64,000 nt of DNA from Prosopocoilus inquinatus (Eukaryota > Arthropoda > Insecta > Coleoptera > Lucanidae): positions 49,880,001 to 49,944,000 of the forward strand of contig CM069873.1 of the NCBI GenBank assembly GCA_036172665.1. Reading direction: 5' to 3'. The notes beneath the pieces are model-generated. The model worked only from the letters and a program-made list of their open reading frames with translations. It searched no databases and was not told the origin of the DNA. Position numbers and translations under genes: made by a program. Shown in pieces: positions 30,232-39,301 of the stretch. Each line of letters starts with the position of its first letter. Within the stretch, counting starts at the first letter, position 1.

Positions 30232-31243
30232 TTCTAGATATACCGTTTACACTGGACACGCAACGAACACTGAATCACTTTGAGCATTCGTCAGTTTACC
30301 GACATGTAGCAGAACGCTCGAGAACGTTCTAGAACAGGGTTCGCAAACCCTATTCACCACGGGCAAGTGTTTACACCAACCACGCATCTTGTTCGCGAAC
30401 GTTTGCAGTGTTCGCAACCGACGCGACGGTGACGATTGTTTCATTTTTCAGTGTTTATTGTATTCGTTATTTCAAAATTTAAAAAAAATACGAAAACACC
30501 AAAATTAACTTACAAAATAAATTAGAAATCGGTAAAAATTCATTTTAAAACATATGTAAAAGATATGTAGATATTAATTAAATTGCGAAAATGATCTGCA
30601 AGTAAATTGAATTTTTTTTAAGTTAGTAAATAATGAACATTTTCAAACAGTGATAACCTATTATATTTCCTTAGAAAAAGGGTTTGGCAATTTAGACGAA
30701 ATAGAAACAAACAGAAAGAATTTAAAAATTAACAAAAGAAATGCCTCATTGAGACGCCAATACAACAAATTACAATATTTTATTAGTTAAGAGAAACAAA
30801 ACAAGAACTGAAACAAACGATGTACAATTGAATGAACAGCAATCAAAAGAATATCGATTCTTATTCGTACGGGAACAACTGCAGTAAATAAAAAAATAAG
30901 TTCAAAACTTATAAAAAATGCAAAACGAACTTATATTTATTTCTTTTTATTTCATTATATTTCTTTTGTATCTTTTTTCTGACTAAAAATAAACGACTTC
31001 CGATATGCTTTCATAATTATTGTTGTGAAAACCTATTAAAATTAAATACTTTCCTACGGATATTTCATAAGACAATAACTTAAAAAAATAACTATACAGA
31101 CTGTTTCAAATTTTACCGTCACCATGGTGATCTCGCTTATTTGAAAAAGGTAGGTTTGGCAATGTTGCTAAATTTGATGAGCATTAATAATCCCGAAATT
31201 TCTATATTATTTGAATTTGAAACAGCGCGTATAATTTTTCAAT
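30232..31243. other. No gene seen; subterminal Harbinger sequence at the left
   Basis: 30235-30440 is GC-richer with repeated CGAACGTT-like words (GAACGCTCGAGAACGTTCTAGAAC) and probably belongs to the Harbinger end, but no partner terminal repeat is available. The rest is AT-rich without support for genes. Confidence 0.35.
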
Positions 31244-31525
31244 TTTAATATTTTAATGAACAGATAAAACAGCGACATCCTACGATCGCTTTTTTACCTG
31301 ACATTGCAATAGGATAGACAAATTGAAGCGGATTTGCTCCTAATAAGTCCCCCATGCAAGGTGGCCATGCTTGCTGTCAAAGCATAATGAAAGTAAAAAA
31401 AAAATTTGTTTGAGACGTCTCTGCTGATGAAGCCCCAAACAGGGCTGAAACAGCTGTAGAGAGGCTGCTCGTGGTTTTCATTGCAATCGAAAACGATTTG
31501 CAACAAAATTTTTTAATATTTTAAT
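31244..31525 (+). mobile_element. Degenerate retrozyme-like insertion
   Basis: 14-bp direct repeat TTTAATATTTTAAT at 31244-31257 and 31512-31525. The insert starts GAACAGATAAAACAGCGACAT (minus-oriented arm to about 31392) and then turns to the plus orientation, ending AACAAAATTTT. It is more diverged than the other copies and carries a damaged ribozyme. Confidence 0.82.
31411..31471 (+). ncRNA. Degenerate hammerhead ribozyme
   Basis: Core CTGATGA (31424-31430), helix II AGCCC/GGGCT and GAAA are intact, and helix III ACAGCTGT is kept. The cleavage triplet is GTA instead of GTC; GTA is still allowed by the NUH rule. The base after it is G, which breaks the first helix I pair, and the outer helix I is lost. 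Likely weak or inactive. Confidence 0.65.
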
Positions 31526-31870
31526 TCTAATTATTAGTAAATAAGTTTCTGAATACATTACTGTGTTTTAAACTTGTTCGAACAAACTGAAAAATTATGT
31601 TAACTCAAGTTTTTTTTTTTATTTATTAAAAATTTCTGAAATATCCGTTAATTTTTTAACAGTGTGTATCAAGTTGTTTTCTTTTTTTTGCATTTTATTT
31701 ATAACACTTCTTTCTATTGACGATCTACTCCGCTCCAAATATATTCCTTATAATCATTGAGTATGTGCAGAATGTGTGATATGCCTATTTACAAAGCTAT
31801 AGAGCCAAAAAATGGAAATAGTTGCTGTACCAATAATTAATTAAGGGGTCTTCCCAATATTAATTGTGCG
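31526..31870. other. No gene seen
   Basis: AT-rich spacer between the retrozyme and the broken 3' end of the BEL gag. Confidence 0.4.
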
Positions 31871-32933
31871 CTAATTACAACAGCCAGTGACAACGAAAAT
31901 TTTTATAATGCATTGATTAATATAATGCGGTTGTCTGCAAATAGAACAACTAAGTCCTTTCATTGTTACTGCATGCGACATTTTATGAGCATGCAATAGA
32001 TTTGTAGAATTCTTAGACGGAAATTTGGTTGCAAATTTAGGTGTTTCCCTTATTGATTGCGACTTATTTTGATTTAATGATTCTAAAAGTTGACACCTGT
32101 TATTTATGAATTTATTAAGTTCGTCATACTTAGGAATATCGCACGTTAGGTCCTTTTCCCACTCTCTCAATGACGAATAGTGTAATTTAGATGTAATTAA
32201 ATGTACGAGAATGACATCCCATTGCTTCACAGATACTCCTTGGTTTTTTAGCAGTTCGATATGCATATTTGCGCTATTGTAAAAGGTTCTAAGGGAATTT
32301 GCTGAATCTTTTGATACGACTGGTAGGTTAAAAAGTGCAGTGATATGAGTTTTCACAATTAGGCGCTTATATTCAAACCGTTTTTTGAGTAATTCCCACG
32401 CTATTTTGTAATTTGCTTCCGAGATTGTGATCGACTCAATTGTTGCTAAACCATCGCCCTTTAAGCAAGATTTTAAATAATGTAACCTTTGAATGTTAGC
32501 TAGTTTTTCGTTCTGATTAATTAATTAATTAATACATAAATGTTTCCGAAAAGGATACCCATTGGTCGTAATGTTCCGCGAACGAAGGTAGATTTATAAC
32601 TGGTAGTTTGACTTGAATATCCTTGTTGCTGTTTACGCTCGAATTACTGGGTGACATCTGCCCCGACTGAATCTGATTAGGTTTATTACTTGTTAGTATC
32701 GTTTCTACTTCAGCTACAATTTTATAATATACATCTTCAAACTCATTACGATAATCTACTTGGTTATCTGAATCGTCTTGCAATTTGATATCTGTTTGGA
32801 TTTGATCAAATTCGCGTAAAATAGGTTCGAAGTTTCTCGAACGCACCTTTAACTCTGCGAGTGAACTAGAGTTTTGTTGTACGTGTTGTTGAAAACGTGT
32901 TAGTTTCGCTTTGAGTTGACCCCAGGCTCTAAT
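31871..32933 (-). pseudogene. gag: BEL/Pao Gag, 3'-truncated
   Basis: From 32933 leftwards: RAWGQLKAKLTRFQQHVQQN, NFEPILREFDQIQTDIKL, VKLPVINLPSFAEHYDQWVS (the DUF1759 start), then after a break near 32530 NQNEKLANIQRLHYLKSCLK and EWEKDLTCDIPKYDELNKFI, then CSICRQPHYINQC, a zinc-knuckle-like motif. This is the order in BEL/Pao Gag proteins. The sequence 5' of 32933 is interrupted by the mariner at 32936. No BEL protease or RT follows; the copy ends near 31871. Confidence 0.82.
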
Positions 32934-34152
32934 TACGAGGGTCGATCAATAAGTACCCGTGTTTGAAGACAGGTGGCGCTGCTGAGGGAAGTTGGCATTA
33001 CCGTCGTATACTGCCATCTGTCAAACGTTGCCATACTAAATTTCAGACTGATTTATAGGTTAGTTTCCATTTGGCAGCCAGTTTTATCAAACGTGTTTCG
33101 TGTTTCTCGATAAAATGGAAAAAGAGCAATATCGATCCGTTATTCGCTTTTTATTTTTGGATGGAAAAACATGCGAAGAAATAAAAGTGAAGTTGGATGC
33201 TATCTATGGGGACCCTTCACCATCTATGACAACCGTGAGATATTGGTTTAACGCATTTAAACGTGGTCGTACGTCTGTTTTTGATGAGGAGCGGCCAGGT
33301 CGCCCGGCAGACGTGGTTACCGAGGAAATTGTTGAAAAGGTCCACGATATGATTCTGCTGATCGCCGAACTAAAGTGCGCGAAGTAGCAGAGGCCGTAGG
33401 GGTGTCATACGGAACGGCAATCAATATCTTACATGATAAGCTGACTGTGAAAAAGGTGTCGGCCCGATGGGTGCCGCGATTGCTGACGGTGGACAACAAG
33501 CGGATACGGCTGTCAATGTCGAAGCAGTGTTTGGACCTCTTTAAGCGAAATTTGCAGGAGTTTTTGCGTCGAGTCGTCACCGTTGATGAAACCTGGATAC
33601 ATTATTATACGCCAGAGACCAAGCGACAATCAAAACAATGGATTTTTCCTGGTGAATCTGCCCCGAAGAAGGCAAAGTCGGTCCCATCAGCCGGAAAGGT
33701 CATGGCCACGATTTTTTGGGATTCGATGGGAGTAATCCTCATGGACTTTCTGGAGAAAGGAAGAACGATCACGGGGCAGTACTACAGTGAATTATTGGAC
33801 CGATTCGATAACAAACTGAAGGAGACACGGCCCCATTTGGCTAAGAAAAAGGTGCTCTTTCACCATGATAATGCACCAGCACATTCATCCGGAATTGTCG
33901 CGGCCAAATTGCACCAACTGCGTTACGAATTGTTGCCGCACCCACCCTACTCGCTCGACCTGGCTCCTTGCGACTTCTTTCTGTTCCCCAACATGAAAAC
34001 ATGGCTCGGGGGGAAAAGGTTCAGCTCAAACGAGGAGGTTATCACCGTGACAGAAGCGTATTTTGAAGAGTTTGAGAAATCGTATTTTTTGGAAATTGTG
34101 AAAAACTTGCGTCTTCATTCCTAACACGGGTACTTATTGATCGACCCTCGTA
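32934..34152 (+). mobile_element. Mariner transposon, complete, with TA target duplication
   Basis: Terminal inverted repeats match over 28 bp; both begin CGAGGGTCGATCAATAAGTA (32936 on, and the complement ending at 34150). TA lies at 32934-32935 and 34151-34152. The element is 1215 bp, a typical mariner length. It is inserted in the 5' part of a BEL element; gag similarity stops at the left TA. Confidence 0.95.
33115..34124 (+). pseudogene. Mariner transposase, one frameshift
   Basis: N-terminal helix-turn-helix region MEKEQYRSVIRFLFLDGKTC and VRYWFNAFKRGRTSVFDEER (33115-33387), then a shift near 33355-33365 where one base appears lost. It continues from 33375 as VREVAEAVGVSYGTAINILH, TVDETWIHYYTPE (first Asp), FHHDNAPAH (second Asp) and YSLDLAPCDFFLFPNMK (third Asp), ending at 34124. 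D,D34D catalytic residues are all present; the usual YSPDLAP box has Leu for Pro. Cut-and-paste transposase, likely inactive only because of the shift. Confidence 0.92.
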
Positions 34153-34378
34153 AGGTTGCTAAGTCAGACATGTTTGTTTTAAGTATTTGATTCTAATTGA
34201 TTACGATTTGTTATTTTCGTTAATTAATTTGTATGATACGCTGCTATACGCATACAGATATGGGAAGGTATGGTATGGCTTACTCCTGACCTGATTCTTC
34301 CCGTTTATTCTTGAACCGCTTTTCGATTTGGGATTCAAATTGTTGAATTTGATTCTTGGAAGTCGATTTGCTGTAACA
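34153..34378 (-). other. BEL element leader region
   Basis: Sequence between the mariner and the BEL primer site. No gene; expected 5' untranslated leader of the BEL element. Confidence 0.5.
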
Positions 34379-34395
34379 TCCGGCTCGAAGGACCA
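34379..34395 (-). promoter_or_regulatory. BEL primer binding site, tRNA-Tyr type
   Basis: On the minus strand TGGTCCTTCGAGCCGGA, complementary over 17 bases to a tRNA 3' end TCCGGCTCGAAGGACCA, the tRNA-Tyr acceptor and T-arm sequence. It adjoins the LTR end. Confidence 0.75.
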
Positions 34396-34762
34396 TGTTA
34401 ATGTGTGAACGATGGTAACCCAAGGTTCAGTGTCTTGAGACACTTGATTCTTCTCACTTGATTGATAATTGTGGTTAGATAGAAACACCTTGACACTTGA
34501 CTTAACTTTAATGAATAAAGGTAGAAATAGAGTTGTTACATGCTTGGCCCGAGAATGCCTACTGCCTGGTCTTCGGCCAACCGCCTGTTATATTGCAGGC
34601 TTACTGCAGGCCCTAGCTTCCACGTATTTTTTGTGAGATGTCCAAATTCCGTTCTTAATTTCTTAATACATAATTATTGTTCATTACTTAACAAATCCAA
34701 TTGCCTGATTTAAAGAGTGGGTAAAATATTTCCTTTGAGATTTGTACGTTATGTATATCACA
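34396..34762 (-). repeat. Probable 5' LTR of the BEL element
   Basis: On the minus strand starts TGTGATATACATAACG and ends CACACATTAACA directly before the primer site. The start is inferred from TG...CA and the point where env similarity stops. About 367 bp. No second copy in the window to confirm it. Confidence 0.55.
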
Positions 34763-34766
34763 TGAT

Positions 34767-35578
34767 TTAGGCAATAAATACGGGTGCAAAACATATCGAC
34801 TTCGCATGAAGGTGAATTTCGAGTTGATAAAAAGCTAAGGGACATATAATTACGTCGTTAGGAATTTGTTTGCACTCATCTAAATTTTTCAAAGGAATGT
34901 AGGTAAGTTTAGTTATAGTAAGAGCTATGAAATCCGCAGAGGGGTTTATAAACACGAAGTTGTTTGTTTTCGTTTTAGTCGGAAGAGGCGTTACTTTATT
35001 AAATAAATCATAGACGTCATTTACTATTAATGGAGTCGATATTAGAATATTATCTTGTCGTTTAATTCATATACATTCAAGGAAACTAGCTTTAATAATT
35101 TTGCAGCGTTTTTATGCTCGACAGGCATTGCGTATGAAGTCGAGGTAGGTAGCAACGTAATTGTTTTCCGCAGTTCATTAACGTGTTGTTTCGGAGCCAT
35201 AATTAAAGGATGCAACAGAATGTTTGAAGAGAATAAGATTGCATTTATTATTACAGAATATTCGTTATTAACTTCATTAATTAGTAAATTTAGAAGTGAT
35301 AAATGCTTGTCGACAACTTGTTCTAAGGCAAGTCTAACAACCTTTTTGTTATTTTCCGCTAAAAGAGTGTGAATTTTATCAAAGTTTTTGTTAAATATAC
35401 GATTGTTATGCTCTACATTTGTGATTGTGTTGTTAAAATTTTGAATTGTTGTCTTTACCACTTGTAATTGGTCTTTAAGTAAATTATTAAATTCTAATTC
35501 ATCGGTTAATACAGATTTTAGTGCGAAGTCATAATATGTCGCGTGATCATGATCTAAGGTGCCAAATAGGGTTTTCAT
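34767..35578 (-). pseudogene. Errantivirus-type env fragment
   Basis: Two pieces (35578-35042 and 34955-34767) on the minus strand. The opening has LFGTLDHDHATYYDFAL and a long coiled-coil-like heptad region, then SNILLHPLIMAP and, after a break near 35035, FVFINPSADFIALTI and CKQIPNDVIIC. These are motifs of the F-like envelope proteins of insect errantiviruses. The fusion-peptide side and the C-terminal membrane anchor are missing, and the fragment ends at the BEL LTR. Not functional. Confidence 0.65.
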
Positions 35579-35700
35579 AATAATTTTTTTTTTATTTATT
35601 TATTTATTTATTAATACATAAACAAAATTTATTTATTAATACATAAACAAAAATTGTAGGCTATGATAACAATAGCAACAAAAAACTTGTAATTTAGATA
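35579..35700. repeat. (TTTA)n tract with a short tandem duplication
   Basis: 35588-35614 is TTTA-rich, followed by two direct copies of TTTATTTATTAATACATAAA near 35605 and 35632. Possibly the tail of a retroposon between the env fragment and the Harbinger. Confidence 0.5.
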
Positions 35701-35710
35701 AATAAGACGA

Positions 35711-37824
35711 GTTGCTAATAGAGCTTGTTAGCTCCCATGAATATCTTTGGGATATGAAACATCAAGATTTTAAAAATATTCACAAGAAAGATAAAGTTTG
35801 GCAAGAAATTGCGGAGATGGTAAACAAAACAAGTAAGTACATATCAAATAAACCAATTTATTATTCTTATTGTATGTATAGTACCCAGACTAATGTAGTT
35901 ACAATTTATTTATGATAATTTTAAGATTTAAACTGTTTTCAAAATCCGGTTGAACTGTGGAATGTACTGGACTGTGGAATGTTATGGAATGTACTTGTGG
36001 GAGTGTAGTTTTTTCTATTGATCCACGTTGTTTTGGTCCCTTCTGCTATTAAAATAGTCCGTAAATCGGCTTCTGACTTGAAAACCTTCTGATTTGGCAA
36101 AACCACCAGTTCCTGCTAGGGGTATCATGTTTTCGATAGGAAACTCCTCTATGTTCTTTTCAATAGTACAGGGGTGTGCAGATGAATATTCCCTCCTGAG
36201 TATGTTATGTAAACAACAACACACAGTAATTATCAAGTCTGCAGTTTCAGGTTTTACGGTTATAGAAGTAAAAAATATTCTAAAAGTTGCACACATTATC
36301 CCAAAAGCATTTTCAGAAACCCTTCTCGCTCTGCTCAAATGATAATTGAAGGTTCGTTTCTTCGCATCTTGTAGTACTTGTTTTTTGCAGTATGGTTTCA
36401 TGATATGTTCGTTTAGACTGAAGGCCTCATCTCCAACTATTACATAAGGTAGCACTATATCTGAATTAGGTAACTTTTCTGGGAGAGGAAAAATAACTTC
36501 ATTTTCTATTAAACGCGCCATACCTGACTTTTTAAAAATTCCCGAATCGCCTTCCTTACCATACGAACCCACATCAACAAGTACGAACGTGTAATTGGCA
36601 TCAACCATAGCAAGAAGTACAATCTAAAAATATGCTTTATAGTTAAAGAATAGACTTCCTGAATTAGCTGGCGCTACTAGTCTCACGTGCTTGCCATCAA
36701 CAGCTGCAACACAGTTGGGAAAGCCCCAGCGATTCCAAAATTCTTCAGCTTTTCTTTTCCAGTCTATTTGGTCATGAGGAGGCAAAAATTTGGGTACCAA
36801 CTTTTCTTTTAGTGCTTTCAATACTTGTGGAACGATCATGTATAAAGCAGAGGGAGAGATGCGGTAACTGAATGCCAAAGATCTATACGATTCTCCCGTG
36901 GCAAGAAACCTGAAATAAGATTTAATTTACCTATGACGTGACTTTTACATTTATAATAGAACGAAAGTGAAGTTTTGTTTTTCTATGTTACAGGGGCTGA
37001 GTGCCAAAAACGATGGAAAAGTATCCGGGATCACTATAAAAGACAAAGGAAAGAAGATAAAGGCAGAACAGGATCTGCTGCAAAAAAGAAGAGAGCAAAT
37101 TACTGGCACAGGTTGGCATTTTTAGATACAGTCGAAGATGAAAGGGATACTTTTTCAAACATTGCTGTTGAAAATGTTGAAAAAGACCCCGAAGTGAATC
37201 AATTGGACAGCAGCATGGAAGCTACTTGTTCATCGACAAAGGAAAATGAAACACCTTCCTGTCAACCTGAGCAAACGTCTCAGTCTGCAGTATCCCAACC
37301 TTTAGTATCAAAAAAAGAAGGGAAAATTCTGCAATAGCAAAATACTTGACGGAAAAAAAGATCAAAACCCACATTTTAATAATTGTATTAAAGAATTAAT
37401 GAAACCTGAGGAACAAGACGATATCGATTTGTTTTTTAAAAGCATTGCAATGACTGTAAAGAAATTTAGACCAGAGCTAGTGACTAAGACTAAAATGAAA
37501 GTTTTTCAAATTGTAACAGACATGGAGGTACTTCAGCAGAAAGGAGTTGATACCGTTTCCTATGATTTCAGATGTCGAGAAAACAATCCACCCTCCTACC
37601 GCACATCAGTTTTTTCTCCTTCCTCTGCTTATAACTCAGAACTCTCCAATCCGCCCTCCAACCACTCATCACTGTTGTCTTCTTCGCCTGCTTATCATTC
37701 AGAACTCTCTAATCCGCCCTCCCGCCACTCATCAGAGTTAACGTCTTTCTCAAATTATCGGTCAGATATTTCTCATACTAATGACATTGTAAATGAAGAC
37801 TTTCAATATGCACTCAATCCCTGA
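35711..37824 (+). pseudogene. Harbinger MADF/BESS protein (copy 1)
   Basis: Exon 1 (to 35832) reads LIELVSSHEYLWDMKHQDFK then VWQEIAEMVNKT, the first half of a MADF domain, and ends at a consensus donor GTAAGT (35833). After a 1161-nt intron with acceptor TTACAG (36993), exon 2 reads GAECQKRWKSIRDHYKRQRK, the second half of MADF, then an acidic/Ser-rich linker. A frameshift in an A-run near 37315-37340 precedes DDIDLFFKSIAMTVKKFRPE, a BESS-like motif. The C-terminus has two copies of a Ser/Asn/Pro repeat (SELSNPPS-HSS). Such proteins bind DNA ends and bring the transposase to the nucleus in PIF/Harbinger systems. Confidence 0.7.
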
Positions 37825-38249
37825 ATAATTACTTTTGTAAGGATTTGCAAGAAATAAAGACTAATTTCATAACTATATTGTATTTTTATTTTTTTTTGCC
37901 TTAGAGTAACAGCCAGTTTTTCAGCAGGTGTTATTGGTGACTTCACTCTATTGCAAGGGTAAGTTTCTAAATCGTCCTTGATGTAATTCAAGATGGAAGA
38001 AAATTGTTCACGGGTAAATCTGAAATATCTTTTAAACCTCTCTTCTTCGTCGACCAAATGCTTATTAATCAATATATTGAAAACACCTTCATCTTGTCGT
38101 TTTAGAAATATATCGCCAACTGGTTTTCTGTAATTTGCATAAGATTGCATAAGCACTATGTTTTCTTCTTCTTCATCGTCCATTAGATGCTTCATAATTA
38201 GCAAAGCTAACATTTTCCTTTTGTTTTGTCCCAAACGACTCATCCTCAC
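36015..38249 (-). pseudogene. Harbinger transposase (copy 1), one in-frame stop
   Basis: Exon 1 (38249-37904) reads MRMSRLGQNKRKMLALLIMK, FKRYFRFTREQFSSILNYI and ends TPAEKLAVTLR. The donor is GC rather than GT (37903-37902), so it may be mutated. Exon 2 (36909-36015) reads FLATGESYRSLAFSYRISPS, AAVDGKHVRL (first Asp), KAYF then a TAG at about 36628-36630, MVDANYTFVLVDVGSYG (second Asp), RARRVSENAFGIM (Glu). DDE_4 transposase of about 400 residues. The stop and possible donor mutation should silence it. Confidence 0.82.
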
Positions 38250-38400
38250 TTGAAATTTATTTCAACTACCTACCAATCCTAGGAAAACACAAACGCGCAG
38301 CGTGATGAATGTTATACGTTCCTGCCGACGCGAAATGGGCCTGTTTGGTTCACGCAGCGCAAAAAACACGTTGCTAGGAAAACCCGCCTTTAGGTGATTA

Positions 38401-38632
38401 TAGGACCGGTCTCGAGTTCAGAGAAAAAAGTTTATCACCAACGAGTAAGAAAACAAAAATTCACATCACTTCAATAACAGCACAATATAAATTGAAGTAG
38501 GAAAATGGAAAAATACTGCAACTACTAGCTGCTAACAAACACCGGCACGTCCTCCCTGTTCGAAGGTCTGAACTGAACTGAATAATAATAATAATAATAG
38601 TAATAATAATAGTAATAGTAATAATAATAGTA

Positions 38633-38663
<31 letters not shown>

Positions 38664-38876
38664 TTTTTATTTTATTTTTTTTTATTTATAATTTAACTCA
38701 AGAAATACAGAAAGCAGAGTACGAAATCAAATCAATATAATCCTTAATGATACAGTAAGAAATATCATAAGAGCAACAAAGGAACTCAGAGTCCCGCATA
38801 ACTAAAGAATGCACTTCAACAGAGTCAAAACGCAGTAATCATTAATTACAATGGATGTGTTATTCGTTTTTGTCGC
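38401..38876. repeat. (TAA)n microsatellite and flank
   Basis: 38578-38665 is an imperfect AAT/AGT trinucleotide run. Such runs often form LINE tails; a similar one lies at 45034-45075. The sequence around it shows no gene. Another short unit, TAAGCCCA, at 38877 is the target site of the P element. Confidence 0.6.
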
Positions 38877-39301
38877 TAAGCCCAATACAGTGACTTTATA
38901 GAGAACAGTGTGGCCATTCAGGGTCTCACTTTTGATTGGCTGCCAAGAATACGTCACCAAATCCGCCATTAGTTTGCTAATCTTCTATGTTTACGTATTG
39001 CGTATACGAATGTTTGTGTGTATTTTTTCGCTTTAAAGTATTATTTGTGTCGTGTTTTACATTTAAAAGAGACTGTTTAAAACCATAGCTAGTTTCGAGT
39101 TAATTCGGTAAGTAAAATTACTTATTTACACACATAATGTGTTAGGAAGTACATGTGTGAATCAACAGGTGCATTGTCCTGCAATGTACACGTTATATAC
39201 TGTGAATTATCACGAATTATATTTAAGGAATTACAAAAACAAAATACACGATTGCAGAAAAAACTAATCTAGTAAGTACATTTTATGTTTATCTTATAGA
39301 T

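Larger units (their letters stand above)
35701..38400. mobile_element. Harbinger element (copy 1), interlocked genes, ends uncertain
   Basis: Transposase exon 1 (38249-37904) and exon 2 (36909-36015) are on the minus strand. The MADF gene exon 1 (about 35711-35832) and exon 2 (36994-37824) are on the plus strand. Thus MADF exon 2 lies in the transposase intron and transposase exon 2 lies in the MADF intron. Terminal repeats were not found; the left end appears truncated and the right end is placed by eye. Confidence 0.75.
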
